DNA of 64,000 nucleotides from Symbiodinium natans (taxonomy: Eukaryota; Sar; Dinophyceae; Suessiales; Symbiodiniaceae), in contig CAJNDS010002398.1 of NCBI GenBank assembly GCA_905221605.1, positions 84,501 through 148,500 on the forward strand, in the 5' to 3' direction. The notes beneath the pieces were generated by a model. It was not told where the DNA came from and made no database searches. It saw only the letters and a program-made list of their open reading frames with translations. Position numbers and translations under genes: made by a program. Below, in pieces: positions 22,417 to 32,110 of this stretch; within the stretch, counting starts at the first letter, position 1, and every line of letters starts with the position of its first letter.

Positions 22417-24016
22417 CTTGATGCTCGAAGTCCTCAGCTGACTCAACTCTGTCTGTGGCTCGATCTCGATCTCTCTGATCTCTTTCAAGAGCCTCTCCAC
22501 GTCCTCGCCCGTTCTGACCTCGGACAACGATGCCTTCAGGATAGCAAGCAGATCATCTGCGTCCTCGTGCGCGAGGATCTCCCTCGCTGAGCGAAGGATG
22601 GCAGCTGCCTCTGGGCCCCATTGAGCTTTCGGAGCTTAGGGTGGAGGCTTCCCTCGTTGGAGCTTGAGGAAGCTAGGGGGGATTAGGTTGCTTTGGGGTT
22701 GCTTTGGGGTTGCTGAGGGTTGCTTAAGGCTCCGAAGGGGCTTGAGCTGGCCAAGCGACCACCAGCTCTGGGACCAGGCCATCCATAGGCTCGCCTCCAA
22801 GTACCAGATCGCAGACGTACTCGCTTGCTGCCAAGGGGAACTCCGAGGCGAACATGGACCTGGGAACCAATCTCGAGTCTGAGTCTCCGGATAGCACAGC
22901 TAAACATAACTTAGGGTTTAGGGGTTTAGGGCTTTAGCGGTTTAGGGGTTTAGGAGTTTAGGATTTAGGGTTTAGGGTTTAGGGCTTACCGATCACAAGG
23001 AATTAGGATGAATATCGATGAATGGCAACAGGCTCATCCAAGCGGCAAGAACCAGCCAGGCATGAATCCTCCCGATGACTCATATTTGGGTCTCAAGAAG
23101 CAAGACACGCCGCCAAAGTGGCATCAAGACCGGGGAAGGGAAGGGGAGGGGAGGTTAGGGGAGGTGAGGGGGGGGGGGTCCTGTTAAAAAGAACTGCATG
23201 TCCACCTTCTTCAGGTGGCCTGTCAGGATGGAACTTTTCATCCTCAGCATCTGAAACCTCGGCAAACGCAAAGACGCTGCCGGGGCTTGACTGGGCATCA
23301 AACGCAGAACTTAAATCCCACCGATTCCATGATGCGACTATTCCACAGGCCTCTAGCCTTCCATGATTCTCTTTCCCCTGGCTCCTGCTGTCCCTACTAC
23401 GAAGTCTACGTCCTACTCTACCTCGGAACTCAAGCGCTAAGCTTGCCAGAGGCGACAAGGCACACGGCGCAAACAGCCATGTCCACTGGCTCGGCCATGG
23501 AACCATCACTGGCCAGAAAGCCTAAGGGGAAAGGGGGGGGAGCTCCAAAAGGTGCTGAAACTTCTGGGTGGGGTAGGGAAGGAGGGGGGGGGGATTCCGA
23601 CACAGGACTAATGTGCAACTAGGGCGCCAGGGTGCAGCTTGCTCACGATCTTCTTGAAGCGAGTGAGGGCCTCCTCTTTGGTCCGCTTCTGCAAACACAA
23701 GGCCATCCTCCGCAAGAGAGTTTGCTTTGCTCACTTTCGGTCGGGAGGACTCCGAGGGCTGTCTGATTCTGGGCATCTGAGCATCTGAAGGGCATCTGAG
23801 GCCCTGGCAGCTCATTTAATCCTTGAGTGTACTCGCTTTCGGTCTCGTGTGCCCACGTGAGCAAAAGCTCCTCAGGGCAGTCACGCCGTGCCCTGAAACA
23901 ACAAAGCCGGCCAATTCCAGTCTCATCACAAACTGCATGCTTTCTGGACTGCGTGGGTGAAATCCAACGGCAGTCCTCGACGTTCTTCTTTAACTCTTCC
24001 TCCGCTGTGTTAGACA
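22417..24016 (-). CDS. TBC-domain RabGAP, multi-exon, partial
   Basis: TBC proteins switch off Rab GTPases on membranes. Several exons can be placed, reading leftward. About 23950-24016 encodes AEEELKKNVEDCRW, the region of the arginine finger. A GT-AG intron of 57 bases leads to 23822-23892 with LLLTWAHETESEYTQG, which holds the YxQG glutamine finger. 22763-22859 encodes MFASEFPLAASEYVCDL, matching the FGREFPL...WD motif near the TBC C-terminus. A GT-AG intron of 154 bases leads in phase to 22417-22608 (64 codons: AAILRSAREIL... EDVERLLKEI). The spacing matches the TBC1D5 subgroup. The arginine motif departs from IxxDxxR by one residue. The central exons between 22860 and 23820 are not resolved; a protein-like stretch at 23190-23335 (FAFAEVSDAEDEKFHPD) may be one. 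An exon-like coiled stretch at 21920-22060 minus may be the C-terminus. Confidence 0.6.
22909..22987 (+). repeat. degenerate TTTAGGG tract inside an intron
   Basis: About ten TTTAGGG-like words with one- or two-base changes, lying between exons of the TBC gene. Confidence 0.8.
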
Positions 24017-24464
24017 ATCCAAAATGTCGCATGCACGTCCTGGCTCAGCGAACTGGCAGAAGCTGTGACAATGTTCATGGTCGAGCTTTCCGGCAACCCT
24101 CTGAACCCTGAAAACCCGACCCTGGCGTCCTTTGCGCATCCATTTTGACGAGCTGCGCCTTGGATAGGAAACAAGAGCCAGGTCTAGCTCCTTCGAAGCC
24201 CAGTATGCCATGGTACGTCCCCCAGTGCCATCAAGAAACAAGGCTCGGCATCGTTGAATGTGAACTATGTAACTATGTACAGGGTCTTACAAACTTGCCG
24301 CGTAAGTGTTGGCGGCTGCAAGCAGGAGCATGTACAAAAAACAGAACTCACCACATGCAAATCATCAGAAGCTGCAAGCATGGCATGGCCCTGCGAACGC
24401 CGAGCCGAATCAAAATCCCTTCCCTGCTGTGTCCTGTCCAGTGAGAGCTGCGTTTCGCCCTTAC

Positions 24465-24550
24465 CTGCCGACGCTGGCAGTGATTCTAAGGAGGTCATGA
24501 ATGGCAGCTGCGCCAACATGCGGTCATAAGCAGCGGGAGTCATCACGTAC
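24465..24550 (-). CDS. internal exon, unknown protein (possibly TBC gene)
   Basis: This 86-base exon has a pyrimidine-rich acceptor (TGTTCTTCCAG) and a canonical donor (GGCAG|GTAAGG). It starts in phase 2, ends in phase 1 and encodes 28 whole codons including MTPAAYDRMLAQLPFM. It lies about 450 bases upstream of the TBC exons on the same strand, so it may belong to that gene. No domain is recognised. Confidence 0.45.
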
Positions 24551-25189
24551 CTGGAAGAACAGAAAAGTACGATGCACGAACCACCCCTCTTGTAGCTTCT
24601 TCTCTGTGGGTTGGTACTCACAGTCATCCTGGAAATTTGTCATGTGCGCCCACTGATGCATGGAAGACGGCTCTACCTGTTACCCACAGACGATTCCATG
24701 ACCGCAGTGATCGCATGTGATGGCATATGATCGCAGCCATGCAGCCACTAGCGTTGCTTGTGGCATTCTGTATGGTGGCTGCCGGAAGGCAGCATGTACA
24801 CTGGCAGCCCTGCACCGCAAGCCCCTGACACCTAAAGCGGCCAACTCAAGCTCAAGCTTAGAAAGGCCGCGAAAACAGAAACACACAGCAGCTGCATCCT
24901 GCCTTTCAGGTATGCCCCACCACCCGACGCGGTCTTGGCAGGGCTTTAAAACACGTTGGTCCAATTACTTCCTGGAATACCTTCAAGACTTTCAAGTCTC
25001 ATCATGAGCCTCTGATTCGACTGAGCTGCGGACGCCCCCTGCACCGACAGATCCTCCCTGGGCCTCCATGCCAGCGCCCTGCGGAACATTGCTGAAAGAC
25101 ATCAACCGAAGAATTGGACCAAGATGCTCCAAAGCTTCCTAAAAGGGCCTACAGCGACAGAAACCCCCCCCCACCCTCTTTCGGCAAGG

Positions 25190-25310
25190 CCACGTGGAGT
25201 CACGAAGGAATGGACGCAGGCCACGCTGCCCACGCTCTCTACACCCACCCTGAGGTTTGCACCGTGGTCAAGTAGTAACGCAATCGAGGCAGCATGTAGC
25301 GCTGACTTGC
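25190..25310 (-). CDS. possible ankyrin-like exon fragment
   Basis: Reading leftward after an AG, the frame gives SALHAASIALLLDHGANLR, which has the ALHxAS and LLLxxGAN signatures of an ankyrin repeat but lacks the usual 6-7 residues between them. A GT follows directly. One weak repeat is not enough to name a gene; it sits on the same strand as the exons on both sides. Confidence 0.25.
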
Positions 25311-25621
25311 CAGCCTTGCTACGTGCAGGTCGACCACTGATCACTGATCACTTTACAGGCATCTGCAGGCAAGTCCGATGGTCCCAGCATGAACCGAACA
25401 TGCAGTCTGGATCGATTATGGCTGCTCAGTCGAACATCGGATTCACGGATCCACCTCACCACGTCCCGCACAACTAAAAGCGATTATGACGCATAACACC
25501 CAAGACCCAAACCCAAGACCCAAACCCCAGCGCCCGAACACCCTCAATACTGCCGCATTGTCCTCACACTCCCTGAAAACCCAGGTGCACGCATCACACT
25601 TTTCTTAGTGGGCGGCTTCAC

Positions 25622-25795
25622 TTGAAGCTTGGCCTCCTTGGTGCGTGCCCGCTGCGCGAAGATCCTTGCAGTGGACTGTGACACACAGGTTTGCTGAACA
25701 TTGCAGAACTGCATACTGGCATACTTCAGGAGATGGCCAGGAAAGCTACTGGTAGCTGACGCCGCAGTTCTGTCAAGCGCTAACCCCTCAGGACT
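25622..25795 (-). CDS. internal exon, 58 codons, unknown protein
   Basis: An AG acceptor (ACAGGCAG) and GT donor (CTTCAA|GTGAAG) bound 174 bases, phase 0 at both ends, with no stop. The product is mixed and basic at its end (IFAQRARTKEAKLQ). No domain is recognised. The exact phase fit and the protein-like composition are the evidence. Confidence 0.4.
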
Positions 25796-26753
25796 CTGCC
25801 TGTGGTGCGAGGTTGAGGCTGTATGTTTACAGTGTACCGTGGTACGAAAGAAGTAGCTTGAAAAGATTTGACAGGTTGTAAAGAACCCCAAGCTGGTGGC
25901 CATCGGGGAAATGCGTGAACACTCATTGAATTGTGAATTCTCGTCATCACAACCATCCGAAAGATGTGCACTTTGCCAGCAAGCAGCTCACATCCTAACA
26001 GGTCCTAACAGCAAGTCAGGAAGAAGGGCCTGATCTCCAAGCTTTGTAGCCTGACTCTACGGCTTCTCCAAAACCAGACATGCAAGTGGATTGCCTCAGG
26101 ATGAGAGATGTCCGGTCGAGGATTACACCTGGCCAACGCCGTATCGTGACGCAAACGACTGTGTCATGTAACTTACACAAAGACTCACGATCCATGGACA
26201 ACGACCCTACAGCCTCTACAGGAAAGGCTTGAAATCAGAATATACATGAAATATAGATATAACCGACTTAGACAGACGTAACATCGCTGTATTTTGTGTC
26301 CACATAGAACTTAACAGGCAGGCCCCACATTCTCCTTCGGGCCTCAGTCACAGAAAAGTTGCTTTAAGGCTTTAATCGTTGCTTTCTTTGGGGTCAATTG
26401 ACTGCTCTTTGCTCTAACCGACTCTGACCTCGATGCAACTCTCATATGGCTGTTCCAGCTCTCTGCGCGCCTGGGCGGACGAAGAAGCCTACGCTGCCGG
26501 AGCTATGGATGCTACGGCACATCACGGCCCGCAGCCATCAGTCCAGACAGAAATCTGCTGGGGGCAGCGTTGCATTCCCACTCTGACATGACTCGTGACA
26601 TGCACTGCGGAAGCGTACCCAGGGCCCCAGGCGCGATTTGACCTTTGAGGGTCATCAGCATCCTGTATGACATGTCCTCGCAACCGTCACAGCAAGCATA
26701 TTGCCATGGCTTCAACAACTGTCAGCAGGTCAGGCCTAGAGAAAATTGTTCCC

Positions 26754-27703
26754 TGGAGCTACAAAAGCGCTCCTGGTCGAAAACCACAACACCGAGCTCT
26801 GGATCATACTTGACCTGACAGGAGTTCGACTGCTCGCAGGCGGTGCAAGCGCGCAATGCATGCATCACCGTACGCCTCGACATCATCCAGCACTCTAACA
26901 ACATGAGGCCCCTTGAAATTCGTCGGTGGGGACTCCAAGCAAAGAGTTGAGTTCAAGGAGTGGAAAAACTTTTCCCTCCACCACTGTCCGCACTGGCTCA
27001 GAGCGTTCAGAAGGAAGCGAAAAGAGCGCTGGCCCGGAATCCCTTTTTTGAGGGAAAAGCGCAAGTCGCTGCGTCAAGGCTGTCTTCCACGGCTTCTCGA
27101 CTCTGAGACCCTTAAGCTTGAGAGTTTGGGGCAAAACCTGAATGCTCAGAGCACTCTTAGGTAGAGTGGCTTCGCTGCCGTTCGACACGCCTGCCATGTG
27201 ATTCTTGAGAAGGCCTCCTAAGACGTGCTCAACGATATGGAGGCCTTCAGGACCGAAGCAGAATCCCAGAGGTCGCTTGCATGGGCTGGTGTAATGGCTG
27301 GTGATGGCTGGAATGTTACGTATGGAAAGTACCCCATCTCTTCTTCACGTCAACCCAAAGAAACGACGCCATGCTGAGTCGAAGTGCAATACCGCCCATG
27401 GAGGACTGACCCCTGCCGTGTTATCCAAGTCCATCGCGGGAGGTGCCTACAGTCCTCGCTCTTCCAAGATGCTACCTCAGCTTTACCTCGATCACTAAAT
27501 GGAGGCACCTTCCTGATAGCTTGGAGAATGGCTTCAGAAGGGCTATTGTGAAAATGCACTCTCGCAAGCTCGGGAGTGTGTAACTGAATCCTGAGAGGAT
27601 GCTCGGCGACAAATTGTCTTGGGCAAGTCTTCGGCATCCCCATAGAAGCACCCTCGATGCTGTTGACCGTGAAAATCGCGCCGCCGAAGGAGTCAAACAT
27701 CTC
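26754..27703 (-). CDS. three exons of an unknown gene
   Basis: Three minus-strand exons join in phase. 27487-27703 (217 bases) follows a strong poly-pyrimidine acceptor (TTTTTTTTTTTCAG) and ends CGAG|GTAAAG. A 179-base GT-AG intron leads to 27138-27307 (170 bases), ending ATTCAG|GTTTTG. The next acceptor (CCTGTCAG) opens about 26754-26815, in phase 0. Recognisable pieces are MFDSFGGAIFTVNSIEG, GFCFGPEGLHIVEHVLGG and VKYDPELGVVVFDQERF. I do not recognise the family. The first listed exon is internal, so the 5' end lies above 27750. It could be the upstream part of the same transcription unit as the TBC gene, but nothing proves it. Confidence 0.5.
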
Positions 27704-27966
27704 CTGAAAAAAAAAACCCAAAACTAAATCCACCATCCTGGTTGACAAATTTCCCCGCGCAAGTCCTTGGCGCTTAAGAGATGTGATTGCAACCGCAAGG
27801 GGACTGCAAGGTTCGAGGGCTGTTGCCGTGCTTGCCCTTCAGAACATGTAACCCTCAAAGCGCCCAAAGCCTTCCCGAACGCCCGAGTCCTTCGGCTGCC
27901 TCATCCAAATAATCGAAGACGCCAACTTCGCGGTCTCCTCGCAACACGCTTGCGCGTGCGGCTGCT

Positions 27967-28082
27967 GAGTGAGTGTGTGAGTGTGACTGAATGTGACTGA
28001 GTGTGAGTGCGAGTGAGTGTGACTGAGTGTGAGTGCAAGCGAGTGTGAGTGAATGAGTGAGTGAGTATGAGTGTGTGTGTGG
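27967..28082 (+). repeat. GTGTGAGTGA-type microsatellite
   Basis: Imperfect GTGTGAGTG/GTGTGACTGA repeats about 115 bases long. The HTHSHSLTL-like frames on the minus strand come from it. Confidence 0.9.
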
Positions 28083-28354
28083 AGCAAAGCATTTCAAAGT
28101 GGCATGCAGAACACTGGCGCTTCACTTCCTCTGCGCTCCCCGCCCAATTTCAAGGCTCTGATTTGCCGATTGCCGAAAGTGCGATGTCTTTCGCATCTCC
28201 AACCGCAGAGCATAACATCAGGACTTTCGTATAAAAAAGTCACACCAGTCTTTCCCGAGCCACTATGCTTGTCAAGATTTGGACGTACAGCTTTGTCGAA
28301 GAGGAGCATACGAAGGGCCGAATGGGTTTAGAGCCTACAGGGTCTATTTAGTTA

Positions 28355-28501
28355 GTTAGCAGAACCCTTGCCCATTTTGAGTAATAATCCCACCAGTCAA
28401 CCCATTAGACGATTATTCCTATACTCCCCCCTACACCTCACCAACTATATCACTACTACTTCCCCATTACCAATAGTGCCAATACCAGTATAGGAATAAC
28501 C
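28355..28501 (+). repeat. left terminal inverted repeat
   Basis: 147 bases that pair with 31196-31333. The inner part carries its own short inverted repeat: TTATTCCTATACT at one end and AGTATAGGAATAAC at the other. Confidence 0.85.
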
Positions 28502-28657
28502 GATTACCTCATCCATATAAGAGGCTTATTCCTATACTCCCCCCTACACCCCACCAACTATATCGCTACTACTACCCCATTACCAAGACCAGTATAGGAA
28601 TAACCAATTACCCCATCCATATTCCGGTATTATCATCCCAAAATGGGCAAAGGTTCT
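28361..28657. repeat. MITE-like fold-back at the left end
   Basis: AGAACCCTTGCCCATTTTG (28361 on) returns inverted as CCCAAAATGGGCAAAGGTTCT, ending at 28657, so the left end is itself a 297-bp unit with terminal inverted repeats. Inside are two tandem copies (about 28411-28500 and 28517-28612) of a unit that starts TATTCCTATACTCCCCCC and ends CCAGTATAGGAATAACC. Confidence 0.75.
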
Positions 28658-28747
28658 CTCATAGATTTTACTAGGTTTAGTTTCAAAGGTTGTAACCATA
28701 ATATACTCATAATGCAATGCCTCTTATATGGTATGTTTATATTATAC

Positions 28748-29167
28748 TTATGAATGCATTATCCGATATAGTTTAGAGAACGAATTGTTTTCGCTGGTTT
28801 GCACTGGTTGCTTACTGTTGATACCCTTTACCTCATCGTTCATAGGAATTTCAATTATGACCTTATTATCCTGCTTGTTGAATATCAGAAAACAATTCTC
28901 AAGAAGTTCATCACTCAGCAATAATTGTCGTGTATGGTTAAACACATGATCAATTTCTGACGGCTTATAATCTTGCTTTTTGTATTTCTGACTATACTCT
29001 TTCCTCTTCTCTCTGCATTGAATACAATTTGCAAATAACTTGTTATTCTTGCTGTGTCCGAATTCTTCCACTGTCTTTTTACTGCGACACCTTGAGCATT
29101 TAAGTTTTGAACCTTCCATGTTAAATATAGAAGACACTATCCTCTTAAGCCATTTTCCTTTTATCAT
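28748..29167 (-). CDS. small Cys4 zinc-ribbon protein, AT-rich
   Basis: The frame holds one zinc-binding domain with the pattern C-x2-C-x20-C-x2-C (KCSRCRSKKTVEEFGH then NCIQCREKRKEY), followed by a lysine-rich helix and an acidic/hydrophobic tail. Short CxxC...F...CxxC domains of this type occur in phage and large DNA-virus endonuclease-VII-like or HNH proteins (family knowledge); no HNH residues are visible here. The first Met is at 29167, but the domain itself starts at an internal Met (29119). The frame overlaps the end of the 29145-29834 frame by 23 bases at an A-rich run, so the two may be one gene split by a frameshift. Base composition is far more AT-rich than its surroundings. Confidence 0.5.
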   Translation of the reverse strand: MIKGKWLKRIVSSIFNMEGSKLKCSRCRSKKTVEEFGHSKNNKLFANCIQCREKRKEYSQKYKKQDYKPSEIDHVFNHTRQLLLSDELLENCFLIFNKQDNKVIIEIPMNDEVKGINSKQPVQTSENNSFSKLYRIMHS

Positions 29168-29834
29168 TGTATGCTTTCATACTGTCTAAACATTCACAGC
29201 AAGTAACAGTGGTTCTATACTGCATTACACACCTACCCGTTTTGCAATAATAATATCTTTTGAAATGCACTAAATTCTTCCAGTCTTTGCATCTGACACA
29301 CTGCCTTTCACAATGAGGAGGACGGCACTCAGTCACCTCGGGCAGCGGGAAAAGCTGCCCGAGCTGGGGCCTCAAACTCGGCTCCGCCTGTGACCCCACA
29401 CCAGACGGAGCGCCGGGAGCTTCACCGGCAGCGAGTCGTCCAGCGAAGTCCTGGGATGCCTCCGCACCTGCCAGCAGCCTCTTGACCTCCTTGATCTTCG
29501 TTCGAGCTTGCAGCAACTCCACTTCTTCGCGGCCTTTACGAGCCGCCCACGCCACTCCAGTGAAGAGCTTCGCGTGGTTCCAGTCAGGAACTCCTGAACT
29601 GTTGGAGTAGTCTTCTACGATAGTCTGACGGCGTCTGCCTACAGCTTCAAAGCTGGCTAATGCCGGGAGGTTTAGCTGGTCGTAGCATCCTCCCAGCCAT
29701 AACACTTCAACGGGACAACGAACCTCGTGGGCGGTGCGGTCTGTCTCTTGCAAGTGATTCTTGCGCAGCCACATCTGGAACCAAGAACGAGGCTCTCCTC
29801 CATGCTTGACAAAGTGTTTCATGGAGAACAGCAA
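29145..29834 (-). CDS. fusion of retroelement gene segment and Cys4 domain
   Basis: Residues 1 to about 165 are GC-rich and continue the decayed retroelement gene upstream (pieces FVKHGGEPRSWFQMWLRKN, LGGCYDQLNLPALASFEAV, VPDWNHAKLFTG). From about residue 172 the composition switches to AT-rich and a zinc-binding stretch begins (CVRCKDWKNLVHF ... CCEC). The junction is in frame near base 29320. This looks like two unrelated sequences joined inside the inverted-repeat element. Whether the fusion is expressed is unknown; the upstream part is truncated by a frame change. Confidence 0.45.
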   Translation of the reverse strand: MLFSMKHFVKHGGEPRSWFQMWLRKNHLQETDRTAHEVRCPVEVLWLGGCYDQLNLPALASFEAVGRRRQTIVEDYSNSSGVPDWNHAKLFTGVAWAARKGREEVELLQARTKIKEVKRLLAGAEASQDFAGRLAAGEAPGAPSGVGSQAEPSLRPQLGQLFPLPEVTECRPPHCERQCVRCKDWKNLVHFKRYYYCKTGRCVMQYRTTVTCCECLDSMKAYNDKRKMA

Positions 29835-30830
29835 AGAAGCCGGCCCCTGATGGGCCAGTCACTCCAGGAGTGGCTTGATGAGTCAGCAACGACCCGCCTC
29901 CATTCTCGGAATCTTTCTCCTTGTTCATCATACTCAACCCAAAGTGTCCTCACATCGTTCTCGTCGGTGGCCTTGGCATCCGTCACCTTCTCATTCTGCA
30001 GAATCGCCGACTCGCCCTCAGCAAGGTGGTCGGGATGCCGAGGAGGGCAGCGACGTTCCCTGTGACGGGGCAGGTCCTGTGAGGCTCCTAACGCGACCCA
30101 CCAACCACTGGTCGAACAAGACGTCGGTGACCAGCTCGCCTCGGAGCCACAAGCCTCCCCGGAAGAAAACAGCATCCTGTGGCCCCAGCATCCTGTCCAC
30201 GCCTGCTAAGGGGCACAGCGTGTCATTGACCTTCGACTCTGCCCGAGGTTCAGCAGCGCGCCAGGTGGCAGGTAGCCCCAGCGGGAGCGGCCCTGACATC
30301 ATCTCTGCCTTCCGTGTTCGTTTCCCCAGCACCTTCTCGGCGGCCGAGGTCTCCATCACCGGGATGCTTCCCATGAAGTCGATGCACGGTGAGAAGCCCT
30401 CTCAGGTAGACACGGGAAGCCTTCTTAACGCCATCTCTTCCCCGAATCTGTGTAGGGCGCCAAGCTGGATCAAAACCTTCTTCGCTCAGAGCCTCCAGAT
30501 AGGCGGCACGGATGCTGGCATGCACTGGCGCAGCGAAACGGTACGAGGCCCCGCCCACCACTCGCCCACCCGCGACCAGTACACAAAGTCCCTGCCTTTG
30601 ATCTTGATTCCGCTCGGGCCATCTTCCCCAGTGCATCGCACGTCCTCGGTGCACAGGTCTTTGTCAGGAGTCAGAACATACCATACCCCATCGGCAAGCT
30701 TCCATATCAGAAGCCGTTCGTGCCACACTGTGTCATCGGAGTAGAACACCGCGGCGATGTCACCGGGCATGAGCTCCAGCAAGGATGCCATGTCCTCGCC
30801 TTCGAGGGCTCGTCCCAACCTCTGTCAGGC
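29835..30830 (-). pseudogene. decayed dinoflagellate retroelement Gag-like gene
   Basis: Conserved-looking protein runs leftward through four successive frames. First comes GDIAAVFYSDDTVWHERL, VWYVLTPDKDL and GIKIKGRDFVYWSRVG (from 30818). Next is SYRFAAP...YLEALSEEGFDPAWRP (about 30250-30570), then a piece about 30018-30374, and then DVRTLWVEYDEQGERFREW (to 29819), before entering the 29145-29834 frame. From memory this string of motifs occurs in many Symbiodiniaceae proteins annotated as retroelement-derived; I cannot name the domain. At least four frame changes show it is dead. Confidence 0.5.
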
Positions 30831-31195
30831 CCTGGCCAGTGCTGCGCCAGGCGCGCACCAGCCAACCGGACGCACTCAGGACCCCTCCCAACGCGAAAGC
30901 CACTGCTACTGACGTCGAGCTCCAACCTGGATCTTGCTCGCAGTGACAGAAGCACTCACAAGATGGGGCTTGAATCTCTGGGCAACTTGTCGGAGCACCT
31001 CTACAGGTAACGTTCACCTGGATGTCACAAGGGTCGACCAGGTGGCAAGGGCCTCCAGAAGCCACGCCAAGAAGAGCCCTTCGACTCGCATGGCTGGTCT
31101 ACATGACACCCTTTAGACTTGAGCAATCACCACGTCAGCATAAGCCACCGTGCAGGCCCTCTACTGTATTCATGTGCTCGCACTTCCATAATCCT

Positions 31196-31333
31196 GGTTA
31201 TTCCTATACTGGTATTGGTAATGGGGAAGTAGTAGTGATATAGTTGGTGAGGTGTAGGGGGGAGTATAGGAATAATCGTCTAATGGGTTGACTGGTGGTA
31301 TTATTACCCAAAATGGGCAAGGGTTCTGCTAAC
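31196..31333 (-). repeat. right terminal inverted repeat
   Basis: 138 bases, inverted match to 28355-28501, ending GGGTTCTGCTAAC followed by the TTA duplication. Confidence 0.85.
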
Positions 31334-31344
31334 TTATTTGCGGT

Positions 31345-31505
31345 TTAGGGCCTGAAGGATTCAGGGTGATCCTTGAGCCAGCTCGCGAAGTGCCCCCCCT
31401 CTTTGAAGTCTTGCTCTTGCGGACTTTGCGGAACGAACGACGTGCTTAAAGCCAAGCCTTCTGAAGCCTGCGTCCAGGCCTTCTCGCGTACACGTCTCGC
31501 AAACC
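31345..31505 (-). CDS. terminal exon of an unknown host gene
   Basis: After an acceptor AATCAGCAG the frame runs about 52 codons (pieces FARRVREKAWTQASEGLAL and GGHFASWLKDHPESFRP) to a TAA at 31345-31347. Composition is protein-like. The inverted-repeat element ends only 11 bases beyond this stop. No domain is recognised. A more upstream protein-like stretch on the same strand (31850-32110) may belong to the same gene. Confidence 0.35.
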
Positions 31506-31849
31506 CTGCTGATTCAAAAAAGTGCAATTATGTGAATGCCAAGAGCTTTGTGTCACAACCAAACTGGCTTGATGGAGTCTATCATGGCAAAGTTTGCTGA
31601 ATTACGTTCGCCGAGACGACTCAGAGGGGACTGCTTTGGGGCCGGCGGAAATGTACACGTTGCACTGATCGAAAGTGGAGATCGTTGTTGTCGGCAGGAT
31701 GGTTGTTGCGATTTTGGTTCTGGGGCGTTGTGGTGGTTCATGCCCTTGTTTGCTTTGGTTGCGTGTAGCGCTAACACCTGGCTGACCACAGCCCTAGCAG
31801 CCTAACACTAGTCACACACACACACACAAAACACGACCTCGTACACAGA

Positions 31850-32110
31850 AAGCTGCCAAGGTACGGGGCTTGTGCCCCCACGGTTGCCAATTGCGGGTCG
31901 GAGACGCCGTGGAAGTCTTTCTCGACAGGCTGCACCTCGCGACCCTCAAGCCCTGGAGACATGATACCTTCCCCCAAACCCCGTGGCCTCAGACGGTCCG
32001 CATCTTTCAGGAAGGTACTCGCGAACCAGTCCCTCAACGGCCTAACCCCGCAGCCCTGCGCGAAGAGTTCGGGGGGCGCGCCTTCACCGAAGGTGTGAAG
32101 AGCCGAGCGG
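31850..32110 (-). CDS. exon-like stretch, unknown protein
   Basis: The frame contains pieces such as PELFAQGCGVRPLRDWFAS and DADRLRPRGLGEGIMSPG, with a protein-like composition and no stop for over 100 codons. Splice borders are not fixed and no family is recognised. A plus-strand frame covers the same bases, so this stays weak. Confidence 0.25.

Larger units (their letters stand above)
28355..31333. mobile_element. 2979-bp terminal-inverted-repeat element with TTA target duplication
   Basis: The two ends are inverted copies beginning GTTAGCAGAACCCTTGCCCA. They match for about 140 bases with a handful of differences and one 9-base insertion in the left copy. TTA lies directly outside each end (28352-28354 and 31334-31336), as expected for a 3-bp target duplication. 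A 3-bp TWA duplication is typical of PIF/Harbinger DNA transposons, but I see no transposase inside. The interior is a mosaic: 28660-29320 is clearly AT-rich and encodes Cys4 zinc ribbons, while 29320-30960 is GC-rich and is a decayed dinoflagellate retroelement gene. It is therefore probably a non-autonomous element that captured other sequence. It sits in the 3' flank of a host gene (stop at 31345). Confidence 0.8.

Noticed and set aside
28355-31333. Polinton or virophage-like element
   Set aside because: Too short, and no DNA polymerase, integrase, capsid or ATPase genes are present; the retroelement part is a decayed Gag-like gene.
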